Of a stretch of 64,000 nucleotides of DNA, positions 25,026 to 37,976 are shown in pieces (within the stretch, counting starts at the first letter, position 1; each line of letters starts with the position of its first letter). The translations under genes were made by a program, and so were the position numbers. The stretch covers positions 30,454,243 to 30,518,242 of the forward strand of contig OX439132.1 of assembly GCA_949318235.1 (NCBI GenBank). Direction: 5' to 3'. The notes under the pieces were generated by a model. That model had not been told where the DNA came from and did not search any database. It was given only the letters and a program-made list of their open reading frames with translations. This DNA comes from Ecdyonurus torrentis. Lineage: Eukaryota; Arthropoda; Insecta; Ephemeroptera; Heptageniidae.

Positions 25026-26367
25026 TTTTTGCTACAAAACTTTTTTTGCTCATACAATGCAAAACAGCATTTCTAGTTTATTCTTTTCCTTTCATCTTCA
25101 ATATAATTTTACTGTATCAATTTAACTCTTATAAAAGAAGAAGAAAAAAATCTTATAAAGCAAGGGAAAAAAAACTTTGATGTTCACTCCAGTACAAAGA
25201 CGAAATGACAAGTTTGCGTTTCTCAGAATGTTGAAATCCTTATTCGAATCGATTGCACTGCACCAATACTACCCCAAGGTGCATTAAATTTTAATGTTAC
25301 TTTTCACCATGGCATACCATCATATCTTTTTTTTTTTCTTGATGTAACCACTTTCTTTAAAGAAAATTTTTTCCCTCAAGGAAATGTTAATTTTTTCACT
25401 ATGAAACACATATACGCAATGGTAAGGGTAGATTATTAAATTTCTAAACTGTAGAAACATTAAATCTTATTACTTGTTTTTTCTTTGCATGTTTAATATT
25501 ATAGTATGTATACGTTACACTGTAGAATCATTTGTTAATTTTTACCTTATTCATTGCGAGATTTTTATAGTATTATTACTCCCAGTACTTTAATTAGAAA
25601 AGAATAATTAAAAGGAAAACACAGATGAAGAGAGAGAACTGGAAATTACAGTAAAACGTAAGGTTTCTGGAAGTTACAACTTTTAATATCTGATATCTTA
25701 AACTGAGAAATTAGGGGAGAAGAGATTATTATATTATGCTTAAAATATATTCTCATCTGTTTCTTGATAATTATGCTACTTTAAGTAAATTAAATTATAA
25801 TTTACGCAACGAAATCAATCCAAGAAAACGTAATATCAATATATAGTATAATGTTCAAACTCTTAATCAAACTAATTAGCATACTTATATAAACACCTAA
25901 CTGATCGCGTGTAAATATACTTATATTTACATATATTTAAAAGTGTATTAAACTGTAAGTTTGTAAATTAATACTATAATAAAATATATTATGTATATAC
26001 ATATTATATATTATATGCCATACACAGAAATAATAATTTATATATAAATGAAATTTTATAGAGCGAAAAGATAAACGAAAATTTAATAACGTTTTATTTC
26101 AAATTTAGTAAATAAAATTTTTCGAGGCATCCATACAACACTCTGACTAACAAACACAGTAGCGAACAGTAGGAGAGGAGTGAGTGTATGTGTGTACTGT
26201 ATATATAGAGGAACTTGATTAACTTTTATATACGCATTCACTACATCCTCTTCTCTTTTTCTCATATGTTGTAGCATCATCGATTTTATATTATACACTG
26301 AAAGAAAAGTAATTGGTTATACTCGAGAGTAATCATAATATTTTGTATCAGTATATAGAACTGTATA
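25022..26367. other. Gene-free AT-rich DNA
   Basis: No gene or repeat recognised. A 71-residue minus-strand frame at 26083-26298 has no known motif. Confidence 0.6.
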
Positions 26368-26775
26368 TTAAAACCCTTGTCAACTTACTTTTTTATCATT
26401 TAAAATACTAGACTTATAATTAACATACCTTAATATCTATGAATTAGACACCATCATGTTGATTTTGTATTTATTTTCGTTTATTTTCCTTTTTTGTGGT
26501 TATATCACGTATCTGACGTCACAATGTACCTCCGCCAATCACAGTCACCGCTCTGGTCACGTGATAAATTTAAGCCCCTCCCTCAAGTTCTTTACCCCTA
26601 TCACGGCCCCATCGGTACATTGTGACGTCAGATACGTGATATAACTGCAAAAAGGAATATAAACGAAAATAAATACAAAATCAACGTGATGGTGTCTAAT
26701 TCATGGATAATAAGGTATGGTTATTATCAATCTAGTATTCTAAATGATAAATAAGTAAGTTGACAAAGGCTTTAA
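26368..26775. mobile_element. MITE-3, 408-bp palindromic element with TTAA ends
   Basis: Left end TTAAAACCCTTGTCAACTTA; complement of the right end TTAAAGCCTTTGTCAACTTA. The arms are complementary over at least 150 bases each, including ATTAGACACCATCA, TTGATTTTGTATTTATTTTC, TATATCACGTATC and TGACGTCACAATGTAC, so two exact CRE palindromes face each other (26514-26521 and 26623-26630). The unpaired centre (about 26530-26612) is GC-richer, with CCAATCA, GGTCACGTGA and a C-rich strand. A 62-residue frame across the left arm is not a gene. Only one copy is present in the window. Confidence 0.93.
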
Positions 26776-27908
26776 TAATTATTTGAGAACATGCTAAAAA
26801 AAATACGTCATATTAATAAAACAAAAATTACTTGTAGAATAATAAATTCATAAAGTAATTCTAATGTACTAAATTTTTGATGTATCGTAATAGAGGGAAA
26901 GAAACTTTTCTTTCACTAGAAAATTTCTTACATGTAATTTGCTATATTATTATATTGGTGTTTCTTGTAGTATGAAATAAATCTCTTGTTATGCAGTTTT
27001 TATTGATCTTTATATATAAGCATGACCACAACAAACTTATATCAGCATTCTGTGTAGTTGCGATCAAAAAATAGGGTAGCAATGTTTACTTTAATATTGT
27101 CGTGTTTAGTAAAATATAAAACGCTGCAAAAATAAGGGGGATTGTGGAAATCTCATACATATTTAAAGTTCTGCAGCAAAGCATTACCAAAAAATATTGA
27201 AAAATAATTTTTAATGTAAATTCTTTCAATACTATAGTAAATTTTATTTTATTTCTCTCGGTAAATTTTTTGTTTTTTGTATTATATTCAAATGAGTTTT
27301 ATTTAAAAAAATATCAAATGATTTTCAATGAATTATACATTTCATATAAATTTAAACCTAAAAATATTATACCCGTATAAAGTTTTTATTTGTTTCTGAT
27401 ATAAACACTGATTTTTTTTAAGTGTACAAATTCATGTAAAGAGTCATTAATTCTTTATCACTTTCTACACTCCACTTTTTTTATTGACTCAGTAAGCAAT
27501 AAAATTATTGATAAGAGAAGAAAAAAATAAATAAATAATGGTTAAAATTATATAATATACTTTTATATAAAATATAATATTAGATTTTGTTATACTCAAA
27601 TGCTATAAAAATATAAAATATTGATGTTTTTTAATGTTTAAATAGACGGAAAAATATTGAGATATTTAGATTAATGTGTTTTGGTTTTTTGTATTATGAA
27701 ATTATTTTGATATAAAACAATTCATCTTTCACTATTATGTTTTGATACAAACAAAAATAATGGTGGTTTACGAGAAAAATTTATCACCGAGCTTGGAATG
27801 GTAGTTTAAATATTAAAATTTAAAAAGTAAAATAAATATAAAAAGAGAATTTATTAATAATATTCCATTAATAATTTAAAAACTCTTATAAACGAATGAA
27901 GACGGAGA
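26776..27908. other. Gene-free AT-rich DNA
   Basis: Nothing recognised. Confidence 0.6.
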
Positions 27909-28106
27909 GACAGAGACCGAGACAGAGACAGAGACAGAGACAGAGACAGAGACAGAGACAGAGACAGAGACAGAGACAGAGACAGAGACAGAGACAGAGA
28001 CAGAGACAGAGACAGAGACAGAGACAGAGACAGAGACAGAGACAGAGACAGAGACAGAGACAGAGACAGAGACAGAGACAGAGACAGAGACAGAGACAGA
28101 GACAGA
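27909..28106 (+). repeat. (GACAGA)n hexanucleotide array, about 31 copies
   Basis: Nearly perfect GACAGA units from about 27919 to 28106, with a degenerate lead-in (GGAGAGACAGAGACC) and a degenerate exit (CAAAGAGACAAAGAGA). Because the unit length is a multiple of three, all long frames crossing it are dipeptide repeats (Arg-Gln on plus; Ser-Val and Leu-Cys on minus). These are not proteins. Confidence 0.97.
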
Positions 28107-28573
<467 letters not shown>

Positions 28574-29094
28574 ACTACATACAACCAAAGTTTGAGTCAC
28601 AGATGTTGCTCCTTTTACATTCACACTTTATATAATATATATAAATACTGTCTAACTTGACACTTTCTTTTTTTGTTTTTAACTGAACAGAAATTTGTAA
28701 AGATTCTTTCATTTCTAAAAAGTTTTGCTCAACGGAAGTTTTTTCTTCCCTTAACTTGAAGTTGATTCTATTGATCTTCTATCAGTATATATAGAACTTT
28801 CATCGTATGATTAAAAGACCTTAATAATCTTCTTAATCTGACCTAAAGAGATCAAAGACGTAAAGTTGTTATACCGGCAGATATACAAATATTATACAGC
28901 ATTAAATTTCCTAGGAGCAGTACGTGACTCCTAGATTACACAAACGTAAAGGATCTTGTTTCATATTTTGAGCTATATTATGTGATATTTAATTAAAATT
29001 CCTGAGTTTTGTTTTGAGAAAATAAATGTTATTAAAACTTATTATTTTATCTACAATTATGACACTGTTTATTCGTTGGTTCGTTTGTTCGTTA
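28574..29094. other. Gene-free AT-rich DNA
   Basis: Nothing recognised until the GTTCGTT-rich lead-in to the minisatellite at about 29072. Confidence 0.6.
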
Positions 29095-29310
29095 GTTGGA
29101 ACGTTCGTTGGAACGTTCGTTGGAACGTTCGTTGGAACGTTCGTTGGAACGTTCGTTGGAACGTTCGTTGGAACGTTCGTTGGAACGTTCGTTGGAACGT
29201 TCGTTGGAACGTTCGTTGGAACGTTCGTTGGAACGTTCGTTGGAACGTTCGTTGGAACGTTCGTTGGAACGTTCGTTGGAACGTTCGTTGGAACGTTCGT
29301 TGGAACGTTC
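29095..29310 (+). repeat. 12-bp minisatellite, 18 identical copies of GTTGGAACGTTC
   Basis: 216 bases contain 18 uninterrupted copies of GTTGGAACGTTC with no visible substitution. The flanks are degenerate relatives (GTTGGTTCGTTTGTTCGTTA on the left, GTTGGTTCATTCGTTTGTTG on the right), consistent with expansion from a GTTCGTT-rich seed. Each unit contains the palindrome GAACGTTC. The three plus frames read as Phe-Val-Gly-Thr, Trp-Asn-Val-Arg and Leu-Glu-Arg-Ser repeats and one minus frame as Gln-Arg-Thr-Phe; none is supported as a protein. Confidence 0.98.
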
Positions 29311-29860
29311 GTTGGTTCATTCGTTTGTTGATGTGACTAGAAGGCTCCAGGTATAAATTTATTTTAGAGCTAAACATTTCGTAAGTATTGAAATTAATTT
29401 AATTTATTGAAAAATCAGTAATTTATTATAAATTGTCTTCAAGTTTACAATAGAGAGATAGTGTTAAACCAACAACAACGATTGAACTGTTATTATGTAA
29501 CATGAATTGTATTACACTTATATCGGGATGTGCCATTGTAATATTCATTATACTTTGACACCAAAGAACCTTTATTATAAATTTATATAGTATGACAAAT
29601 AAGGTTACAAATAACGATCCTATGACACTTCACTTGAATGACAAGCAGTGACCACTGACCGAAGCTTCTGTTGTTATCGATTGTTGTAGTTAATTACGTA
29701 AGTAAATCAACTGCTTGTTTGCAAATTTCTCTTACAAATATTCCCAAGGGCAAGTAATATGATGTAATAAACATACACACAATATAATATATGCTATATA
29801 TATGTAAATGTATTGTATCATAATATTTGAACTTCCATACACGGAAAGGACAAATAACGT
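29311..29860. other. Gene-free AT-rich DNA
   Basis: No gene. A GC-richer stretch at about 29620-29740 has no recognisable feature. Confidence 0.6.
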
Positions 29861-29996
29861 AATTTATGCTATATTTATGTCATTATAGCATAAATGATGC
29901 TAAATTAGAAGAATATAAATAATTATGCTGTAGAATGTAATATTTATGCTATGTAATACAATTATTATACAGTATAGCATAGATTATGCTGTGGTG
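29861..29996. repeat. Cluster of TTATGCTRT motifs on both strands
   Basis: Within 136 bases TTATGCTAT/TTATGCTGT occurs four times on the plus strand and ATAGCATAA/ATAGCATAGA twice as the complement, plus ATGATGCTAA. The spacing is irregular, so this is a motif cluster or decayed tandem repeat rather than a clean array. Confidence 0.6.
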
Positions 29997-30075
29997 ACCA
30001 AATTGAGTCGAAAATGAGATACCATAATTAGTATGTAATTATTTTGTCAGTGTATAAGAATATTTCTGAAAGTAC

Positions 30076-30077
<2 letters not shown>

Positions 30078-30106
<29 letters not shown>
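30078..30106. repeat. Poly(T) run
   Basis: A pure run of 29 T with no retroelement body recognised beside it. Confidence 0.95.
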
Positions 30107-30111
<5 letters not shown>

Positions 30112-30497
30112 CTGTCTTGCATTTCTAACTTTAGAAAATAATAATAATATTATCAAATCTATAAAAAAAAAAGTGTCAAAAATAAATTATTAAATTGAAA
30201 CAAGCCAGCTACAAAACATACTTAAACTTTCAGAAAGTTGCAAGGTGTAACGTTATACTTTTTTTTTACGACATTCTGCAAACAAAACAAAACAAAAATG
30301 TTAGAATCATATAGACGTCACCATATTGTGAAACATTTTAACCCAAAGTTTGTAACAATGCTACAGGATAACAAATGACAGTTTTTTTTATTATTATTAT
30401 AACTAGTTTTTGGTATTTACTTTGTATATTTAGCTAAACCTAATTATTAGTATCACACAAGAATAATTTCCTTATTTTACAGTCTGTATACCCCCCA

Positions 30498-30523
30498 TTT
30501 TTTTTTTTTTTTTTTTTTTTTTT
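30498..30523. repeat. Poly(T) run
   Basis: A pure run of 26 T preceded by CCCCCCA. Confidence 0.95.
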
Positions 30524-30988
30524 GGTGCAAAGTTTCATAAAGACAATATCATTTTACTGACATGCACGCATGATGAAATATGTTTTACGTCAAGCCATGT
30601 GACGTCTTTGTTTTTGCAAGAATAAGCACACGTACGTAACACACAATTAACCAATTTGTAAAGCGTAATAATGAGGTAACGCTATATATATATACATGTA
30701 TATATGGTAACATCTTGTTTCTAATTTGTTAACAACTTTACACACGTTTCTCATTCTTATTAACACTAAAAATTATTACAAAAAATTAAAACAAATTAAA
30801 CTCATGTATGAAACTTTGTTAATAAGTTGATGATTAAGGTTATACACGTAATTTTTGCTCATTATTTCACATTTCAGTGCATTTTTTAAAATAATTTTTT
30901 CAATCTTATATGTTATATTTAACGTCACTTTAAAAGTTTATAATTTTACATACATAATACATGATATGTATTTAAAATAATACACTGA
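30524..30988. other. Gene-free AT-rich DNA
   Basis: Contains a GACGTC near 30601 (not the full CRE) and a short TA tract near 30684. No gene recognised. Confidence 0.6.
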
Positions 30989-31269
30989 ATGGGACTTATA
31001 TATAAATAAATAGCAGTGATTAGAAAATTTCAACTTATGCAACCCGCACAACATTTTTATATTAACTTTTGTCTGTTTCTGACGTCAGAAACAGGAATAG
31101 TCTAGCAAATAGCATACTTTAAATTATTTTCATGCTCTATTGTTTGGGCTACTTTTACATTCTGGTTAAAATTGTTATCAGTTTTGAAGATCTCATTTTG
31201 TGTTTAATCATTAAAAAAAAAAAAAAAAAAAAAAAAAACGTGTTGTATCATTGTGGTCTATAGCTTTAA
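30989..31269 (+). mobile_element. MITE-1 copy e, truncated, with internal poly(A) expansion
   Basis: Begins abruptly within the element at TGGGACTTA, lacking the first ~60 bases, and also lacks the GTTTGTCTCAAGACCCAAC block. The rest follows the consensus: TTATGCAACCCGCACAAC, TCTGACGTCA (31080-31087), GAAGATCTCATTTTGTGTTT and the end TGGTCTATAGCTTTAA with TTAA at 31266-31269. The short A run normally found after the TTTAATCATT block has expanded to 26 A (31213-31238). Confidence 0.85.
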
Positions 31270-31708
31270 AATGCCGATACTTGAATACTATAATTGGCAG
31301 CTACGTGTTTATGTTTGCGTATAGTAATGAAGCGAGAAATCTTGAGTTATTGGAAGTGACGAGATTGTTCCTTCATATTTTCATTGATTAACTCGATGAA
31401 AGGTTTTCCGTGTTCAGTAATATAAAGTTATTAACATTTTTTTTTCTGTCCCAGATTTTCCGTGTTATTGCAACTTTGAAAAACCTGTCAAAAATCAATC
31501 AATTTTCTTTTAAAATCTCTTATGTATTTTTCAACTAGGAAAAAGTTTTAAACGCAACTTACTTTTCTTTTTCTTCTTGATAAAAATAATTTTTAATTAT
31601 TTAAAAGTAAACTTGACGTTGTTATGAATTATGTGTTGATTTATGTTTTGCTTTTAATAGCTCAACATTAATGTTACTTTGAAGGAAAAGTTTTCTCCTA
31701 TAGAGTAT
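31270..31708. other. Gene-free AT-rich DNA
   Basis: Nothing recognised. Confidence 0.6.
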
Positions 31709-31935
31709 TTACCAAAAAACTTTATCCTTAATATGTACTGTACATTATTTTTAAAGTAATCATTTTTTTTTTTATGTAAAAAAATTACCAAAAACTTTAT
31801 CATAATACGAGTATGCACTGTGCATTATTTTTTAAGTATTTTTTCTTTAAAAAATTACCAAAAAAACAACAACTTTATTCTTAAAATGTACTACTGTGCA
31901 TTATTTTTAAAGTAATCATTACTTTTCTTTTAAAA
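31709..31935 (+). repeat. Three-copy ~75-bp tandem repeat
   Basis: Units at about 31709-31784, 31785-31854 and 31855-31935. Each starts TTACCAAAAA, continues through CTTTATyCTTAA/CTTTATCATAA and a form of ATGTACTGTRCATTATTTTT, and ends TTAAAGTAATCATT or a variant. The units differ by short insertions and A/T-run length changes, indicating an old tandem array. Confidence 0.85.
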
Positions 31936-32820
31936 ATACTTGTTCTTAAATAGTTTTTTTTTATTGTAAAAATTACGATACAATATGCAAACATAAAACA
32001 AAAAAGAACCTACCTGTATACAAAATTAGACCTTTTTACTCATTAGTATTATAGAAAATTTAAAATTACTGCAATGATCATGTGATATACCACCATTATT
32101 AGCGTTAGTAATATCCACGGTAAATCCAAAAATTCCGAATCGGGAATCCTCTTTGGATTACATACGTACTGTAGGCACTTATAAGATAAGAATAAGATTT
32201 CTTTATTGACCCAGGCAGTTCATAGTACTTATTTACAATAGTTTGTTTTTAGCATGGTGATAGTTTGTAATCTTCAAGATAAAACCTTTACTTTCAAGTG
32301 TTTTAAAATTTTAACACTGCCTTTTTTGTTCCTGCAAATATTTCCTTTTTGTATAAAAATATTAAACTAATCTTTCAATACGTGCAATAAAGTACAACGT
32401 TCTATATATTTTGTTATTTTTTGTAAGAAATAAGGGAAAGTTTAGTTAAAGAGAAATAGTAATTTATTAAAAGTGAAATTTTCAGGAAGATATATATACA
32501 GTGTTATTTTTACATAAATATGAAATATTTGCGTTATAAATTTCTTTCGTAAAAGTTTCTACGGTATATTTAGTTTGTACTTACATACGGAGTAAAAGAG
32601 TATTTCAACTTTTATATGCAAAGTTTTAGTGAAGCACCTTATATTTCTTTTGTTATTATAAAAAAAACCTACAATTTCTAGGTCAACCAGTTCCACTTTG
32701 GGAAAATTGACTTATTTTCCAATTCTAACTTTTTAAAGTTATTATCAAGAAATAGATGTGAATAAATAAAGTATTCTTATATTATCTTGTTTCATCAAGA
32801 TAATATAACGGCAAAACAAA

Positions 32821-32824
<4 letters not shown>
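31936..32824. other. Gene-free AT-rich DNA
   Basis: Apart from the hairpin at 32121-32160, nothing recognised. Confidence 0.6.
32121..32160. repeat. Small imperfect hairpin
   Basis: TAAATCCAAAAATTCC pairs imperfectly with GGGAATCCTCTTTGGATTA across a GAATC loop, with a bulge of three to four bases on the right arm. Confidence 0.5.

Positions 32825-32854
<30 letters not shown>
32825..32854. repeat. (TA)n microsatellite
   Basis: About 30 bases of pure TA. Confidence 0.95.
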
Positions 32855-32857
<3 letters not shown>

Positions 32858-32924
32858 AACAAAAAGAACAGCAGCACCTTAGATTTTATATCATTGTGAC
32901 AACTCGGTTTGTCATAATATTTCA

Positions 32925-32956
32925 AATTCAAAATTCAAATTCAAAATATATTTATT
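32925..32956 (+). repeat. Short (CAAATTCAAAATT)n tandem repeat
   Basis: CAAATTCAAAATT occurs a little over twice in tandem and leads into ATATATTTATTCATTTCTTT. Short tandem tails of this kind are seen at the 3' ends of some non-LTR retrotransposons, but no retroelement body is recognised here. Confidence 0.6.
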
Positions 32957-33179
32957 CATTTCTTTCATCCTACAATCTAAATACACAAAAGTGTATCTGC
33001 TTAGGTTATTTCACATAATATACATATATATAAACACAATTAGAGATGATTGTCCGATTTAATTACAATTAATTGAATTAAAATGAACAAACTTTTATTT
33101 TGTCTTAAAAATAAACTTAATATTTTCATTATACCCTTGTTTAGGTTAAAGCCGATACAAAAAAATTACTTGTTGCTAA

Positions 33180-33417
33180 AACAGTGAAAGTATATTTTCT
33201 TAAGCCTCTGAGAAACTTGTCAGTTGAAGAGCTAACGTACTTTGTCTCTTCGCTCTCGCACCTTATTACTACGTAAGCAAGTTGTTGCGTGTTTCGACCA
33301 TGCCACGTCTTGTGAAGTTACCTACTTTGTTGCTTCTTTTGGTGCGTCGGTGGGTGGTTATAGAGCGAGCATGCAACTTTCTTGTTTTCCCTTGAGCCTC
33401 ATCGACTCTCTTATTGC

Positions 33418-33471
<54 letters not shown>

Positions 33472-33620
33472 ATTCAACCCTCTCGCTGCTCCTTTGCCCT
33501 TTTTAATCGTGAAGTACTCACTAGGGGGGCACGATTGTTTACAACACGAATTCTAGCCTTTACCCTGCTGAGATTTCTACCCATTGTTTACCATATTTTG
33601 GGTGCTTTTCAGTGCTTTCT
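33180..33620. other. GC-richer patch around a (CT)n tract
   Basis: Composition rises well above the background on both sides of a pure CT tract at 33419-33467, with many CpGs (GCGTGTTTCGACC, GGTGCGTCGGTGGG). A 104-residue plus-strand frame spans it (33242-33556), but it runs through the microsatellite, has no recognisable domain, and a second frame overlaps it. It could be an untranslated exon, a regulatory region or a remnant of unrecognised mobile DNA. Confidence 0.3.
33419..33467. repeat. (CT)n microsatellite
   Basis: About 48 bases of pure CT within the GC-richer patch. Confidence 0.97.
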
Positions 33621-34281
33621 CAACACAAAAATAATGCTATTTTATATTATTTTAATGTGCGTCATAAATATAAAATAAATTTTACTTCATTTTTAAGTTT
33701 ATTTCTTTTTACATTCCTAAACAACAATTATTATTTCAAATAATATACGTAGTACATTTTCAACACCAGTAGCTATTGTGGTTTTACAACAGGAAAATTC
33801 CATCAAAAATATGTTGATACAATAATAATAATAATATTAATAATATGCTGAATATTAATTGCTCATTATAAACTAAATTATATATTAATTATGAAATTGA
33901 AAACAATTTTTCAGTATTGGTGTGTAATTGTTGCAGGCTAAAGTGTATAATTATATAATTTAATGAGCATTATATAAAAAAAAACTAATTGTAACGCAAT
34001 AAATTTCGTTCTATGACAAGGCGAAGTATTCGAAAGGTACACGACTCATGTGATAGTACCAACTAGTCTGCCTAGTCATTACCACGGTTTCTTGCATGGT
34101 GAATGCCAGGTAGTATATTTAGGCTGCAGTCTGCCCGTGTGTATGGTAGCATTGCATCTGTTGATAAGACTTTATCTTGTCGATACTATGGTAAAGGTGT
34201 AATGTATAATAATAGAAATATGAGGGGGAAAAATCTCTTTCAGCTGTAAAGTAAAATCACTTCGTCACATTTTTTTTTGCA
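33621..34281. other. Gene-free DNA
   Basis: AT-rich until about 34020. A GC-richer segment at 34020-34200 has no recognisable feature apart from a tiny hairpin (GATAAGACTTTATCTTGTC). Confidence 0.6.
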
Positions 34282-34479
<198 letters not shown>

Positions 34480-35483
34480 CCTATATAGCCTATATATAAC
34501 AAGAAATAATTGAAAACATTGAATACGAGACATTCTTTTATATATGAAATAAAATTGATTGTAAAGAAAACTTTATTTTTCTTTTGTAGGATTTCTTCAA
34601 TGTTTGTTTGTTTTTAATTTGTCATATGATACATAAGGTTTCAGTCTCACAAACAACTCCGATTGTAGTGTTTGTAAAGAGACATCGTAAGAGAAATTCA
34701 AGTAAAATTCACGACAAAGGACTGGAAATATTTCTTTCTATATACCAAAAAAAAATAAATAAATAAATGCGTTGTTCAAAATGTTATGAAAGAAAAACTG
34801 ATCGAAGGATATAGAATTTTGTTTGTAAAATTTAATACGATAAGTATTATAATTTAGATAATTAAAAATTGTATACTATACAGAAAACAAAAACTGAAAT
34901 ACCCACAAAATACGCAATATTAAAGTCAATATTGAATTAATTACTATGCTAATGAAATATATAAAAAAGGGTTCTGATTAGTGATTAGGTTGAACTCTAC
35001 TGATAGTTAATAAATCGACACCTTTATTATTATTCAAATTTCTGATTTGAATATCCCAATACAATACTAAACAAACTGATCATGAATATACTATCGAATC
35101 AAATAAGTAATAATGTATGAATTAAAATACTACGACCAATAAATATATTAACACATTTTTTTAATTTGTTGCAAAGTAAAAATCAAGCTTTGTGTATTTT
35201 GTATATTATTCTGTATTCTCAGCACTAAAGATAATATTTACTGCATTATTATTATTATTTTTTACTAATTTAAATTTTTGAGTATTGTATTTAGTATTTT
35301 AAAAAATTGAAAACAATTTTCGTACTTTTTGTTAACTTTTTTTTTTTTTAATGAAAAACGTCAGTCATGAGTTTTTTCCCCTTCACAAAACCAAGAGCAT
35401 TAACAATTATATATTTTAAACATAAAATAATAAAAATCTATAAAATACAATATAAAATACAAAACATTGCTTTTACATTTCTG

Positions 35484-35484
<1 letters not shown>
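34480..35484. other. Gene-free AT-rich DNA
   Basis: Nothing recognised. Confidence 0.6.

Positions 35485-35515
<31 letters not shown>
35485..35515. repeat. Poly(T) run
   Basis: A pure run of 31 T. Confidence 0.95.
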
Positions 35516-35522
<7 letters not shown>

Positions 35523-35661
35523 GTAAAATGTACGATATATACGTAAAAAATAAGTATGATGGTGCACGTGAGAGAGATTCTCACAAAATCTTTTCACTTT
35601 TTAATAAATTGTTTTCTGGAGGCAGAGAAGATAGATTGAGACCCTTGTTTTTAATTAACAC

Positions 35662-35758
<97 letters not shown>
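35662..35758. repeat. (TC)n microsatellite
   Basis: About 96 bases of TC with a single TTTC interruption near the right end. Confidence 0.97.
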
Positions 35759-35991
35759 GTTGTTACTATAAATAAAAAATACAATAACGTCCAGTAACAA
35801 AAGAATATATATATATCACACTCCACAAAATTGGTTTCACCCTACAAACTTGTTTATGATTTTTAGTCAAATAAGCGCTTTCTTTATTAAATATATAACG
35901 AAAATAGAGAACAACATTTTTCAAATCGTGATTTAGGATTTATTTTCATTTTATTCATTTATAGTATATCAATTTTCTTTACACACTTCTT

Positions 35992-36038
<47 letters not shown>
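35992..36038. repeat. (TC)n microsatellite
   Basis: About 45 bases of TC with a short TTTC lead-in. Confidence 0.95.
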
Positions 36039-37689
<1,651 letters not shown>

Positions 37690-37945
37690 CATACATTATA
37701 TATGAAGTTATTTGATCAATAAACCGTATGTAGGACAAGAAAAGAAAAAGTATATTTTTATTTTTAAGTCACAAAGGCAGTAATACCAAGGCAAAGTAAT
37801 GGGACTATTATTGCTGTATTAAAGAACACACAGTAAATATGCTATAAATGTATAAGTTTTGTAATGTTACTTGTATTATTAGCACATACAATATGATATA
37901 ATTTAAAATTATATATATTTTCTCTATGGTATATTTTATTCAAAG

Positions 37946-37970
<25 letters not shown>
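37946..37970. repeat. Poly(T) run
   Basis: A pure run of 25 T. Confidence 0.95.

Positions 37971-37976
<6 letters not shown>

Noticed and set aside
29095..29310. CRISPR-like array
   Set aside because: Units are 12 bp and contiguous with no spacers, so it is a minisatellite.
29026..29377. Four overlapping ~86-102 residue frames of tetrapeptide repeats
   Set aside because: They arise because the 12-bp minisatellite unit is a multiple of three without stops; mutually overlapping frames on both strands cannot all be genes and none has a domain.
33242..33556. 104-residue plus-strand frame
   Set aside because: It runs through a CT microsatellite (Leu-Ser repeat), is overlapped by a 98-residue frame, and shows no domain; kept only as a GC-richer patch.
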